64,000 nucleotides of DNA from Brevibacterium permense (GTDB lineage: Bacteria; Actinomycetota; Actinomycetes; Actinomycetales; Brevibacteriaceae). Within the stretch, counting starts at the first letter, position 1. The number at the start of each line of letters is the position of its first letter. Shown here in pieces: positions 37,099-46,022 of this stretch. The stretch is taken from the NCBI RefSeq assembly GCF_013280495.1, contig NZ_JABSSX010000001.1:543889-607888 (forward strand), given 5' to 3'. The notes beneath the pieces are model-generated. The model did not search any database. It worked only from the letters and a program-made list of their open reading frames with translations, and was not told the origin of the DNA. Made by a program: the position numbers and the translations under genes.

Positions 37099-38205
37099 GT
37101 GATGAATGTACCCGCCGGCGTCGCATCGGACGACCCCATCCTGCAGCTGCCCAAAGTCTCCCTCCACGATCACCTCGACGGCGGTCTGCGCCCGTCGACG
37201 ATGCTCGAACTGGCCGACTCGATCGGTCACACCCTGCCCGCCTCCGATGCCGAATCGCTGCGCCGGTGGTTCTCGGAGTCCGCGAACTCCGGTGACCTGG
37301 TCCGCTACCTCGAGACGTTCTCGCACACCGTGGCGGTCATGCAGAGCGAGGACAACCTGCGCCGCGTGGCCAAGGAATGGGTCCTCGACCAGGTGGCCGA
37401 CGGAGTCTTCTACGCCGAAGCCCGGTGGGCTCCCGAACAGCACCTCGAAGGCGGACTCGAACTCGACGCCGTCGTCGAAGCCGTCCAGGACGGTCTGGAA
37501 GCCGGTGTCTCCGAGGCCGCCGCCGAGGGCGAGTACATCCGCGTCGGACAGCTCATCACGGCCATGCGTCAGGCCGACAACTCCCTGGCGATCGCCGAAC
37601 TGGCCATTCGCCATCGTGAGAAGGGCGCGGACTCCGGTGTCGTCGGCTTCGACATCGCCGGACCCGAGAACGGCTTCCCGCCGTCTGCGCACCTCTCCGC
37701 CTTCAACGCACTGCACCAGGCCTATGTGCCGGTGACGATCCATGCCGGTGAGGCCGCCGGCAAGGAATCCATCCACGAGGCGGTCACGATCTGCCACGCT
37801 CAGCGTCTGGGCCATGGTGCGCGCATCGTCGAGGACATGGACATCGTCGACGGCCAGGGGCAGCTCGGCAGCCTCGCCGCCTGGGTCCTTGACCAGCAGA
37901 TCCCGCTCGAACTGTGCCCGAGTTCCAACCTGCAGACCGACATCGGCGGCACCATCGCCAGCCACCCGATCACGGGGCTGAAAGACCTCGGCTTCGCTGT
38001 CACCATCAACCCGGACAACCGGCTCATGTCCGGCACTTCGGTGTCGCGTGAGATGCGTCTGCTCGTCGATGAGGCCGGTTGGAACCAGACCGACCTCGAA
38101 TGGGCGACGGTCAACGCCATCACCGCTGCCTTCCTGCCGCTGGATGTGCGCGAGCGCATGCTCGACGAGATCCTCATCCCCGGATTCGCCCGGGTGACCA
38201 TTTGA
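37099..38205 (+). CDS. add: Adenosine deaminase
   Basis: 368 residues. The zinc and catalytic motifs are present: SLHDHLDGG (HxH), TIHAGEAAGKES (His and Glu), CHAQRLGHGARI and TINPDNRLMSGT (Asp pair). It converts adenosine to inosine in nucleoside salvage. A TAAGCT -10 at 37087-37092 is exactly 6 nt from the GTG at 37099 (leaderless). ATG 37102 is the alternative start. It pairs functionally with the nucleoside-binding lipoprotein gene 32 bp upstream. Confidence 0.94.
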   Translation: MMNVPAGVASDDPILQLPKVSLHDHLDGGLRPSTMLELADSIGHTLPASDAESLRRWFSESANSGDLVRYLETFSHTVAVMQSEDNLRRVAKEWVLDQVADGVFYAEARWAPEQHLEGGLELDAVVEAVQDGLEAGVSEAAAEGEYIRVGQLITAMRQADNSLAIAELAIRHREKGADSGVVGFDIAGPENGFPPSAHLSAFNALHQAYVPVTIHAGEAAGKESIHEAVTICHAQRLGHGARIVEDMDIVDGQGQLGSLAAWVLDQQIPLELCPSSNLQTDIGGTIASHPITGLKDLGFAVTINPDNRLMSGTSVSREMRLLVDEAGWNQTDLEWATVNAITAAFLPLDVRERMLDEILIPGFARVTI

Positions 38206-38642
38206 GCTCACACAATGACCGGGCCGCAGCGTCCGGTGCCTCACCGGAGCCTGAGGGGCACGGCGTTCCGACCCCCCGGGCGATGCTTCTGCCCGTGAGC
38301 GTCCTCGGCATGCAGGCGCTGGCCCTGGTCGGTGCGGCGGTGTCGTTCGTCATCACCGCGATCACCGCCGGCCCCTTGGCGGCTTCGCTGATCGGTCTGG
38401 CCGTCATGTTCCTCATCTTCGCGGCCGGTGTCGGCGCCGCGGCCCGGGGCGCCTGGCGTCTGCATCGGTGGGCGCGTCCGGCGGCGATCGCCTTCGAGCT
38501 GCTGGTCATCGTCTTCGCCTTCAGCGTCATCGGCGGTTCCCTGTGGCTGGGGCTGGTCTGCCTGGTCACCGCCATCGCCGTGCTCTTGGGCTTCTTCTTG
38601 CCCGCCGTCGTCGACGCCTACAACCGCGCCCTGACCGACTAA
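38202..38642 (+). CDS. Small integral membrane protein coupled to add
   Basis: If read from the TTG at 38202, which overlaps the adenosine deaminase stop as TTGA, the protein has 146 residues: a polar N-terminus and four hydrophobic segments (about 27-50, 55-78, 92-112 and 113-135). A start at ATG 38283 would remove only the polar leader. No named family recognised. The overlap suggests co-translation, but the relation to nucleoside metabolism is unknown. Confidence 0.65.
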   Translation: MSSHNDRAAASGASPEPEGHGVPTPRAMLLPVSVLGMQALALVGAAVSFVITAITAGPLAASLIGLAVMFLIFAAGVGAAARGAWRLHRWARPAAIAFELLVIVFAFSVIGGSLWLGLVCLVTAIAVLLGFFLPAVVDAYNRALTD

Positions 38643-38727
38643 GCGGGCGCGCCCTGGCCGCCTGCACTTCCCCGGACGGAGCCTCAAGTCCGACTAGGCG
38701 GGTTTCAGCGGGCGCTTGTCCGAATAT

Positions 38728-38808
38728 AGGTCGCTATCGGATACATTTGAGCGAGAGAAGTATCCGATAGCGACCTGAATTCTGCGCTGGGTATCCGATG
38801 GCGATCTG
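38728..38808. repeat. Palindrome, repeat family C, with an extra half copy
   Basis: A perfect 17-bp inverted repeat (38728-38744 with 38760-38776, arms AGGTCGCTATCGGATAC and its complement) has a 15-nt loop. A degenerate third arm GTATCCGATGGCGATCTG follows at 38791-38808. The region 38643-38999 has no supported gene. Confidence 0.85.
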
Positions 38809-38861
38809 CGTTCTTTCGAATTCGAGCCGTTGCAACCACCCACCACCGCTGGGAGAATCCG

Positions 38862-38919
38862 TTAGCTGTGCCAAGATTGCCCAAAAACAGCGTCAGAATG
38901 GCAATCTGCGCACACCTAA
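38862..38919. repeat. Palindrome, repeat family D copy 1
   Basis: A 58-nt imperfect palindrome starting TTAGCTGTGC and ending GCGCACACCTAA, with AGATTGCC/GGCAATCT as the strongest paired part. The loop carries CAAAA...TCAGA. Copy 2 is at 40264-40321 in the same orientation. Confidence 0.8.
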
Positions 38920-38999
38920 TCCATGTCAGCGGTGCTGGCTGGGCGGATTCCGACCGACAGCGCCGTCCGCAGTGCGCCAGCGGCTGCCGGCCGGCAGCC

Positions 39000-40202
39000 T
39001 CACATGGGCGGCGGCGACCATTTCTGGACGCTCGCAGCCTGAGCGGCGATGAGTCGTGAGGGAACCGCTGAGAAAACGGCGTTGCGCAGGCCCGCCAAGA
39101 ACGGCGATTCGAGTTGGAACACCTGCCCCATCAGCCGAGACTTCTGGGCGATCGACTGCGTCCGCGGGCGGCGCAGCGAGTCATAGCGGCCCAGTGCCGC
39201 AGCGACGGTCTTGGCCGATGATTCGGCAGCGCCGCCCGATCGGCGGCGCGCGAGCAATGGGGTGAGCAGGACGGTGAGCGTCGCCGCGTCTTCGAGGGCC
39301 TGACCTCCTCCCTGACCGAGGTTCGGCGTCATCGCATGTGCGGCATCGCCGAGGAGGACGACTCGGCCGCGGTGATAATGACGCAACCGGCGGGAGAGGT
39401 CGGAGATCGCGGTGCGGCGGACCTCCTCGGCGGGGGTGGCGGCAATGAGATCGGCGATGGGGGAGTGCCAGCCCGTGAACATCTGCTCGATCGTCGCCTT
39501 CTCATCGGCGAAGACCGCGTGCTGCGGCATATTCGCCACTGCGAACCAGTAGACGCGGCCGTCGGCCAGCGGAGCGATGCCGAAACGGCGTCCGTGCCCG
39601 ACCGACTCCCCGGCTTCGCCGGACAGATCCACCGGCACCGAGGTGATGCCCCGCCACGCGGAATACCCGGAGTAACGCGGTGCCACCGGTTCACCGTCGA
39701 CGACGGTGCGGACCCGGCTGTGCAGACCGTCGGCGCCGATGATGAGGTCGAAACGCTCTGCCGTCGACTCCATCGTGCTCGAATCGTCGGCGGACCCGGC
39801 CCTGATAGTCAGCGTCCCGTCGGTGCCGGTCGCCGTCGCCTCGGTGCCGGTGCGCACTGTCCCAGGAGCCAGAGCATCGAGGAGGATGCGGTGAAGGTCA
39901 GCCCGGTCGACGACGCGCAGGGCACCGACCGAATCATCGGGCACCTGAGCGATCCAGTGTCCATCTGCACGGCGCTGACCTGCGGCGAAGCCTTCGACGC
40001 TGGAGTCGGTCACGGCGTCGAAGGCCTCACGCAGACCGAGCGACTCCAGCGCGGCAAGCCCGTTGGCGAAGATCGACAGTCCCGAACCACCGGCCCTCAG
40101 TTCGGGGGCACGTTCGAACACGGTGACCCCGGCGCCGGTCCTCTGCAGTCCCACGGCCGCCGAGAGCCCGCCGATTCCAGCTCCGATGACAGCGATCTTC
40201 AT
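39000..40202 (-). CDS. FAD-dependent aromatic-type monooxygenase
   Basis: 400 residues from ATG 40202 (MKIAVIGAGIGGLSAAVGLQ). The GxGxxG FAD fold, a DG motif in LIIGADGLHSRVRTV, and GDAAHAMTPNLGQGGGQALED for FAD ribityl binding place it among class A flavin monooxygenases (salicylate/6-hydroxynicotinate hydroxylase-like). Substrate unknown. The gene is bracketed by two direct copies of palindromic family D, 1.4 kb apart, and stands alone. Confidence 0.88.
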   Translation of the reverse strand: MKIAVIGAGIGGLSAAVGLQRTGAGVTVFERAPELRAGGSGLSIFANGLAALESLGLREAFDAVTDSSVEGFAAGQRRADGHWIAQVPDDSVGALRVVDRADLHRILLDALAPGTVRTGTEATATGTDGTLTIRAGSADDSSTMESTAERFDLIIGADGLHSRVRTVVDGEPVAPRYSGYSAWRGITSVPVDLSGEAGESVGHGRRFGIAPLADGRVYWFAVANMPQHAVFADEKATIEQMFTGWHSPIADLIAATPAEEVRRTAISDLSRRLRHYHRGRVVLLGDAAHAMTPNLGQGGGQALEDAATLTVLLTPLLARRRSGGAAESSAKTVAAALGRYDSLRRPRTQSIAQKSRLMGQVFQLESPFLAGLRNAVFSAVPSRLIAAQAASVQKWSPPPM

Positions 40203-40263
40203 GAACTCATCGTCGCACGCAGAACGCCCGGTGGCGACGCCGCCGGTTGACCGTTGGTAGGCG

Positions 40264-40321
40264 TTAAGTGTGTGCAGATTGCCCAAAACGGGCCTCAGAG
40301 TGGCAATCTGCGCACACTTAA
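40264..40321. repeat. Palindrome, repeat family D copy 2
   Basis: TTAAGTGTGTGCAGATTGCC and its near-perfect complement flank an 18-nt loop. It begins and ends with TTAAGTGTG/CACACTTAA, a more intact copy than the one at 38862-38919. Confidence 0.88.
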
Positions 40322-40350
40322 AACGCACCGAGGCGAGGAGTGCCCAGAGA

Positions 40351-41061
40351 TTACTGGAGGAACTCTCCGCAGGCTTCGGTAAGGTAGTCGCCGGCGACTC
40401 CGCCCTCTTCGCCGAGGCTGATAGCGGTCATCTGGATGCCCCACCACACGCGCGGCGAACTGCCCCACTGTTGGCGGAACTCCTCGCGACGACCGGGATC
40501 CTCGGCGAGGTCGTCGGCGGCCAGGCCGATGCGGTCCTGGGCGTCATCGGCGGTGCAGCGCTCCTCGTCATCCGGGCCCTTCGGGTCGAGCTCGGGGATA
40601 TCTTCGTCATCGACGGTCTTGAGGGTGTAGGCCGAGTTGCCGATCTCTTCGACCTCGAAAGTGCCGTGGATGAGCAGGAACGGGGAGGCACCGTCGTCGA
40701 CGTTCTTCGCGTCGACGGTGACGCTGACGCTGTCTGGGCTGTCGGCGGTCACGGTCGTCTCGCCGGAGTCGGGGACTTCCGGGTTGCCGGTGTGCACGTA
40801 GACCTTGAGGTAGGCCTCGGTCTTCTTCTCGGCCGCCTCGGCGAGGCCCTGCCACAGCGGGTCGGTGTCCTTCGCCCCACCTGGCGAGGAATCGACGATG
40901 GACACCTTCGGTGCATCGTCTGGCGTCTCGATCGGAGTGACCTCTTCTTTGCTCACCGAGGGGCGCGGCTGGGGCCGGGTCTCATCGGGAGTCGACACGC
41001 AGGCCGTCGTTGTGGCCAGCAGCGCAGCGGCGGACAGCAGGGCAAGGGGGCGAAGTCGCAT
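40351..41061 (-). CDS. Hypothetical lipoprotein
   Basis: 236 residues. The signal peptide ends in a TTAC lipobox with Cys21, followed by a disordered Pro/Thr/Glu stretch (STPDETRPQPRPSVSKEE) and a soluble domain. Two mature cysteines (in ERCTADDA and TEACGEF) could form a disulfide. No family recognised; location on the outer face of the membrane is the only firm inference. Confidence 0.72.
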   Translation of the reverse strand: MRLRPLALLSAAALLATTTACVSTPDETRPQPRPSVSKEEVTPIETPDDAPKVSIVDSSPGGAKDTDPLWQGLAEAAEKKTEAYLKVYVHTGNPEVPDSGETTVTADSPDSVSVTVDAKNVDDGASPFLLIHGTFEVEEIGNSAYTLKTVDDEDIPELDPKGPDDEERCTADDAQDRIGLAADDLAEDPGRREEFRQQWGSSPRVWWGIQMTAISLGEEGGVAGDYLTEACGEFLQ

Positions 41062-41229
41062 GGTTCCTCGAGGTCTCGTCGGAGTTCGGGCGGGACGAGG
41101 GCCAGCGCTGCCGGCCCTGCCCTCAGCCTAATCCGAGACCGGGCCCACACCCGTTGGGACGCGCGGTGGCCGGGCGAACGGGGAAGTGGCAGATCGGCGG
41201 ACGGGCCCGCCTCGTGCATGGGAAGAGGC

Positions 41230-41916
41230 TCAGCTCCGGGCAGCGGCGATGAGTTCGCGCAGGCTCTGCCGCTGGCCACCCACGGCATCGAAGTTCGCTT
41301 CGTCGAGCCACTGCTCATACGCCGATCGCAGCACCGGCCATTCGCTGTCGATGATCGAGAACCACGCGGTGTCGCGGTTGCGGCCCTTGTACACGAGGTG
41401 CTGCCGGAACACTCCTTCGAAGGTGAACCCGAAGCGTTCGGCAGCGGCCTTCGACGGGGCGTTCGCGTCATCGCACTTCCACTCGAACCGTCGGAAACCG
41501 GAGGCGAAGGCGAGATCGGCGCAGAGGAAGAGCGCCTCGGTGGCTGCTCGCGTCCGCCGCAGCGCCGGACCCCAGAGAATGTGCCCGATCTCCATGACCC
41601 CGTTGGCGGTGTCGATGCGCATCAGTGCCTGCCGCCCCTCGGCTCGACCGGTGGATCGGTCCACGACGGCGAAGAAGAGGGGATCGGACGACGTGGCCGC
41701 CTCGGCGATCCAGGAATCAAAGTCGCTGCGTTCGGTCTGCGGAGACTGCGGCAGGTAGCGGAACCGCTCCTCGATCCCGTCGGCAACTGAGACCGCAGCG
41801 AACAGATCATCGCCGTGGACGGCTGGATCGAGGGGTTCGAGATCGACGTAATGACCGTGGATGGGCTCTCGCCGAGGTGGCTGTGCACCGGTGAAATTCG
41901 TGAGGTCGTCGTTCAT
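41230..41916 (-). CDS. GNAT-family N-acetyltransferase (RimJ/RimL-like)
   Basis: 228 residues with a RimL-type GNAT fold: VDLEPLDPAVHGDDLFAAV near the start, EIGHILWGPALRRTRAATEALFL (acetyl-CoA-binding loop region) and KCDDANAPSKAAAERFGFTFEGVFRQH. This subgroup acetylates N-termini of ribosomal proteins, or small molecules. Start ATG at 41916. Confidence 0.85.
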   Translation of the reverse strand: MNDDLTNFTGAQPPRREPIHGHYVDLEPLDPAVHGDDLFAAVSVADGIEERFRYLPQSPQTERSDFDSWIAEAATSSDPLFFAVVDRSTGRAEGRQALMRIDTANGVMEIGHILWGPALRRTRAATEALFLCADLAFASGFRRFEWKCDDANAPSKAAAERFGFTFEGVFRQHLVYKGRNRDTAWFSIIDSEWPVLRSAYEQWLDEANFDAVGGQRQSLRELIAAARS

Positions 41917-42001
41917 GGCTGGGTCCTCGTCATCGGGGTTCGGGTGGGTTTCGTGTGTCCGTGTCTGTGGTTGGGCAGGTGTGACCGGACTCGGAGTGGG
42001 T

Positions 42002-42496
42002 TCAGTCTTCGCCGCCGTCGAAGCCGGTGGACAGCTCGCGCAGAAGTCCGGCGAGCTTGCGGCTGCCGGCGGGGGTGAGGCCGCTGAGGATCTCGCGCTC
42101 CTTCACGAGCAGGTCCGCCAGGGCGGAGTCGACGGTGGCGCGGCCGCTGTCGGTGAGGTGGACGAGCACTCCGCGGCGATCACCCGGATCGGGGCGACGC
42201 TCCACCCATCCGCGAGCCACGAGGCGGTCGATGCGATTGGTCATGGTGCCGCTCGTGACAAGCGTCTCCTGCAGCAGGGTCGAGGGGGAGAGCTGATAGG
42301 GCTCACCGGCTCGGCGGAGGGCGGAGAGCACGTCGAAGGCCCATCCCTCGATTCCGTAGTCGGAGAAGCTCGCCTTCCGTGCCAGGTCCAACTGCCTGGC
42401 CAGCCGCGAGACTCGGGAGAGGATCTCCATCGGGGAGACGTCGAGATCCGGACGCTCACGTCGCCAGGCTGCGACTATTCGATCCACTTCGTCCAT
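42002..42496 (-). CDS. MarR-family transcriptional regulator
   Basis: 164 residues with the winged helix around QLSPSTLLQETLVTSGTMTNRIDRLVARGWV and the wing DPGDRRGVLVHLTDSG. MarR proteins bind palindromes and are released by small phenolic or oxidant ligands. A TCAAG-AAT-CTTGA palindrome lies 21-33 bp upstream of its start, a likely autoregulatory site. Divergent from sucC. Confidence 0.88.
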   Translation of the reverse strand: MDEVDRIVAAWRRERPDLDVSPMEILSRVSRLARQLDLARKASFSDYGIEGWAFDVLSALRRAGEPYQLSPSTLLQETLVTSGTMTNRIDRLVARGWVERRPDPGDRRGVLVHLTDSGRATVDSALADLLVKEREILSGLTPAGSRKLAGLLRELSTGFDGGED

Positions 42497-42516
42497 GAAT
42501 CGATTTTACGTCCATA

Positions 42517-42529
42517 TCAAGAATCTTGA
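42517..42529. promoter_or_regulatory. MarR operator candidate
   Basis: TCAAGAATCTTGA is a perfect 5-3-5 palindrome in an AT-rich patch directly upstream of the marR start at 42496, typical of MarR autorepression sites. Confidence 0.6.
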
Positions 42530-42578
42530 GAGCAAAGATACTTTTTGACGAGAGATTCCTTACTCTCAGGGTCCGTTT

Positions 42579-42657
42579 AACCTGCAGGTTTGGATGGACG
42601 GGTGCGTTTGGGAATATGGTTGTCCTTGGTTGTTGCATCCGTCAACGAACCTGCAGG
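42579..42657. promoter_or_regulatory. Paired AACCTGCAGG sites around the sucC promoter
   Basis: The perfect palindrome AACCTGCAGGTT (42579-42590) and a second AACCTGCAGG (42648-42657) are 68-69 bp apart and flank the region where the sucC promoter must lie (GAATAT at 42612). Spacing of this kind suits a dimeric regulator acting at two sites. No known regulator is assigned. Confidence 0.45.
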
Positions 42658-42693
42658 GGCCAACCACCCGGCAGCAGAAACGAAGGAAAACAC

Positions 42694-43863
42694 GTGGATC
42701 TTTTCGAGTATCAAGCACGTGACCTGTTCGAGAAGCACGGAGTGCCCGTGCTCAAGGCCCAGGTCGCGACGACGCCAGAAGCAGCGAAGAAGGCAGCCGA
42801 AGATCTTGGCGGCGGTGTCGTCGTCGTCAAGTCGCAGGTCAAGATCGGCGGCCGTGGCAAGGCCGGCGGCGTCAAGGTCGCCAAGAACCCCGATGAAGCC
42901 GAGGCGCGCGCCAAGGAAATCCTGGGACTCGACATCAAGGGCCACATCACCGAAAAGGTGATGATCGCCGAGGGTGCCGACATTGCTGAGGAGTACTACT
43001 TCTCCGTCCTTCTCGATCGGTCCAACCGCACCTATCTGGCCATGTGCTCGAAGGAAGGCGGCATGGAGATCGAGCAGCTGGCCGTGGAACGTCCGGAAGC
43101 GCTCGCCAAGATCCCCGTCTCCGCCATCGACGGCATCAACGATGCCAAGGCAGCAGAGATCACCGAGGCGGCCGGCTTCGATGCCGAGACCGCCGCGAAG
43201 GTCGCCCCCGTGCTGACCAGCCTGTGGACCGTCTTCGAGAAGGAAGACGCCACCCTGGTCGAGGTCAACCCGCTGGTCAAGACCGGTGCCGGTGACATCA
43301 TCGCCCTCGACGGCAAGGTCTCGCTCGACGACAACGCCGACTTCCGCCACAAGGAGCACGAGGAGCTGCGCGACATCAGCGCAGAGAACCCGCTCGAGCT
43401 CAAGGCCAAGAAGCTCGACCTCAACTACGTCAAGCTCGACGGTGAGGTCGGAATCATCGGCAACGGCGCAGGACTGGTCATGTCGACCCTCGACGTCGTC
43501 GCCTACGCAGGTGAGAACCACAACGGCGTCAAGCCCGCGAACTTCCTCGACATCGGAGGCGGCGCCTCGGCCGAGGTCATGGCCAACGGACTCGACGTCA
43601 TCCTTGGTGATGATCAGGTGAAGTCCGTCTTCGTCAATGTCTTCGGCGGAATCACCGCCTGTGACGCCGTGGCCGACGGCATCGTCAAGGCCCTCGAGAT
43701 CCTCGGCGACCAGGCCACCAAGCCGCTCGTCGTCCGCCTCGACGGCAACAACGTGGAAGAGGGACGCGCCATCCTGCAGAAGGCCGCGCACCCGCTCGTC
43801 ACGCTCACTGACACGATGGACGGTGGAGCCGACAAGGCCGCCGAACTGGCTGCTGCCAAGTAA
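42694..43863 (+). CDS. sucC: Succinate-CoA ligase (ADP-forming) beta subunit
   Basis: 389 residues starting at GTG 42694 ([19 protein letters not shown]) with a GAAGGA ribosome site. ATP-grasp domain ([18 protein letters not shown]), EVNPLV for metal binding, and the CoA-ligase domain [12 protein letters not shown] and NFLDIGGGA. It converts succinyl-CoA to succinate with ATP formation in the TCA cycle, upstream of the sdh-encoded step. Confidence 0.97.
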   Translation: MDLFEYQARDLFEKHGVPVLKAQVATTPEAAKKAAEDLGGGVVVVKSQVKIGGRGKAGGVKVAKNPDEAEARAKEILGLDIKGHITEKVMIAEGADIAEEYYFSVLLDRSNRTYLAMCSKEGGMEIEQLAVERPEALAKIPVSAIDGINDAKAAEITEAAGFDAETAAKVAPVLTSLWTVFEKEDATLVEVNPLVKTGAGDIIALDGKVSLDDNADFRHKEHEELRDISAENPLELKAKKLDLNYVKLDGEVGIIGNGAGLVMSTLDVVAYAGENHNGVKPANFLDIGGGASAEVMANGLDVILGDDQVKSVFVNVFGGITACDAVADGIVKALEILGDQATKPLVVRLDGNNVEEGRAILQKAAHPLVTLTDTMDGGADKAAELAAAK

Positions 43864-43881
43864 GGAAAGGTCTTTACAACA

Positions 43882-44778
43882 ATGTCTATCTTCCTGAATT
43901 CCGATTCGAAGATCATCGTCCAGGGCATCACCGGCGGAGAGGGCTCGAAGCACACCGCCCGCATGCTCGCCGCCGGATCGAACGTCGTCGGCGGTGTCAA
44001 CGCCCGCAAGGCCGGCACCACTGTGAAGCACAACGACCAGGCCGGCAACGAGGTCGAACTCCCCGTCTTCGGAACCGTGGCTGAGGCGATGGAAGCCACT
44101 GGTGCCGACGTGTCCGTGGCCTTCGTGCCGCCGGCGTTCTCCAAGGACGCCGCGATCGAGGCCATCGACGCCAAGATCGGTCTGCTCGTCATCATCACCG
44201 AGGGCATCCCGGTGCAGGACTCGGCAGAGGTCTGGGCCCGTGCGCAGGCGGCCGGAAACGCCACCCGCATCATCGGACCCAACTGCCCGGGCATCATCAC
44301 CCCCGGTGAGTCGCTGGCCGGCATCATCCCGGCCAACATCACGAAGAAGGGCAAGCTGGGCCTCGTCTCGAAGTCCGGCACCCTGACCTATCAGATGATG
44401 TACGAGCTGCGTGACCTCGGCTTCTCGACGGCCATCGGCATCGGCGGAGACCCGGTCATCGGCACCACGCACATCGATGCGCTCGAAGCATTCGAGGCCG
44501 ACCCGGAGACCGAAGCCATCGTCATGATCGGCGAGATCGGCGGAGACGCCGAAGAGCGCGCAGCCGCCTTCATCAAGGAGAACGTGACGAAGCCGGTCGT
44601 CGGCTACGTCGCAGGCTTCACCGCTCCCGAGGGCAAGACCATGGGCCACGCCGGCGCCATCGTCTCCGGCTCCTCGGGAACCGCTCAGGCCAAGAAGGAA
44701 GCCCTCGAGGCTGCAGGCGTCAAGGTCGGCAAGACCCCGACCGAGACCGCCGAGCTCATGCGCGGACTCCTCGGCTGA
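43882..44778 (+). CDS. sucD: Succinate-CoA ligase alpha subunit
   Basis: 298 residues with the CoA-binding Rossmann domain ([21 protein letters not shown]), [13 protein letters not shown], and the phosphohistidine loop [14 protein letters not shown]. It forms the alpha-beta heterodimer with SucC. It begins 18 bp after sucC in the same operon. Confidence 0.97.
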   Translation: MSIFLNSDSKIIVQGITGGEGSKHTARMLAAGSNVVGGVNARKAGTTVKHNDQAGNEVELPVFGTVAEAMEATGADVSVAFVPPAFSKDAAIEAIDAKIGLLVIITEGIPVQDSAEVWARAQAAGNATRIIGPNCPGIITPGESLAGIIPANITKKGKLGLVSKSGTLTYQMMYELRDLGFSTAIGIGGDPVIGTTHIDALEAFEADPETEAIVMIGEIGGDAEERAAAFIKENVTKPVVGYVAGFTAPEGKTMGHAGAIVSGSSGTAQAKKEALEAAGVKVGKTPTETAELMRGLLG

Positions 44779-44834
44779 GTCCCAGTGCGAACCGGCCGAG
44801 GCTGACACCGGCACGGTCCGGTCGAGGCTGAGAC

Positions 44835-44896
44835 CAGCGCGCCAGAGGTGCCCACGTACGTCAGAAGTGATGTACGGAGGCACTCCTGGCGCGCTG
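44835..44896 (+). terminator. sucCD terminator hairpin
   Basis: 18-nt arms CAGCGCGCC... and ...GGCGCGCTG (44835-44852, 44879-44896), two mismatches, with an inner GTAC/GTAC pair, followed by TTGTGTG. The remaining 250 bp up to 45149 shows no gene. Confidence 0.7.
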
Positions 44897-45148
44897 TTGT
44901 GTGTTCGGGCCGTGTTCATCCGGACCGAGAGCGTTCGGACCGGAATGTCGGCCCGTGCCTGATCGGTTCGTGCCCGTTGCTTCCGGCACTGAGCCGGACC
45001 GGGAGCAAACCTCACTTGTGGGGAGCGCCCCACACCGTTGAAGGCAGAACGCCGCATTCGGCACAATTCGTCTCGGCGGCGGCGGAACACCCCGGTGCAA
45101 CGGGAGTCTGTGGAGCTGCCGGGGGGTGATGCCCGAGGAGCGCAGGTC

Positions 45149-45943
45149 TCAGGCGTACTCGAGGTGGATTCCGGAGTCCTCGAGGCGGGTGCGTTCCTTC
45201 TCGGGCAGACGGCCATCGGTGATGACGAGGTCGAGTTCGTCGAGGTTGAGGGCCCTGAACCTGGCATGAGTGCCGAACTTCGACGAATCGGCTACTAGAA
45301 TCGTGCGCTCCGCCGCCTGATACGCCGCGCGTTTGAGGGTGAGCTTGTCTGTCTCCGAGGTGGTCAGCCCGTGGGCGAGGTCCCAGGCGCCAGCGCTGAG
45401 GAAGGCCACGTCGATCGACAGCGCGTCCAGTGTCGCAGCTGCCAGGGGGCCGCTCGAGGAGCCGCTGTTGCTGTCGATGGTGCCGCCGGTGTGGATCGCC
45501 ATGACGTTTTCGGCCATGAGCCGCATGGCCGACAGGAAGTCGTTGGTCACGACGGTGATACCGCTGATCGTCAGGAGGCGTTCGACGATCGCTTCGCAGG
45601 TGGTCCCGGCATCGAGGAAGACCGTCGAACCCGGACGGACATGAGCGGCGGCCGCTCGAGCGATCGCCTGCTTCGCCGGCGTCTCGAGCTCGGTGCGCGG
45701 TGCCCGCTCTACGGGTGTCTGCTGGCGCGGAGAGCCGATCAGCCGGACGCCCCCAGGGACCGATTCGACCAGACCCGCCTCTTCGAGTGCCGCTATATCG
45801 CGGCGCACCGTCATATGCGAGACGTTCATCGTCTCGGTGAGTTCACGCACGCTGAGCGCCACGGAGGCACGGAGCAGCTCGACGATCTCGTGCTGTCGCT
45901 GATCGGGAATCAGCGGGGCGGAGGGCTTCGGATGTGGGGGCAC
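45149..45943 (-). CDS. DeoR-family transcriptional regulator of the sugar-acid operon
   Basis: 264 residues if started at GTG 45943, where a TACTCT -10 element lies exactly 6 nt upstream; an ATG at 45967 is the alternative. The N-terminal HTH is LSVRELTETMNVSHMTVRRDIAALEEAGLV. The C-terminal DeoR sensor domain has FLDAGTTCEAIVERL and SADVAFLSAGAWD-like segments that bind phosphorylated sugars. It is divergent from the aldolase-MFS-kinase operon, so it is the likely repressor, released by a sugar-acid phosphate. Confidence 0.88.
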   Translation of the reverse strand: MPPHPKPSAPLIPDQRQHEIVELLRASVALSVRELTETMNVSHMTVRRDIAALEEAGLVESVPGGVRLIGSPRQQTPVERAPRTELETPAKQAIARAAAAHVRPGSTVFLDAGTTCEAIVERLLTISGITVVTNDFLSAMRLMAENVMAIHTGGTIDSNSGSSSGPLAAATLDALSIDVAFLSAGAWDLAHGLTTSETDKLTLKRAAYQAAERTILVADSSKFGTHARFRALNLDELDLVITDGRLPEKERTRLEDSGIHLEYA

Positions 45944-45967
45944 GATTCCAGAGTACCAACAATGCAC

Positions 45968-46009
45968 ACATGTTCACATCGATTCCCAAGACATGTGAAT
46001 ATATGTGAT
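45968..46009. promoter_or_regulatory. Operator repeats in the DeoR-aldolase divergent region
   Basis: ACATGTTCACAT (45968-45979) and ACATGTGAATATATGTGAT (45991-46009) contain four ATGTGA/TCACAT-type half sites in both orientations, between and overlapping the two divergent -10 elements. Probable DeoR binding sites. Confidence 0.6.
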
Positions 46010-46022
46010 AGCGTGCGTGAAT

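Noticed and set aside
42577..45267. 896-codon open frame antisense to sucCD
   Set aside because: Opposite two certain genes; composition is that of a reverse-frame shadow.
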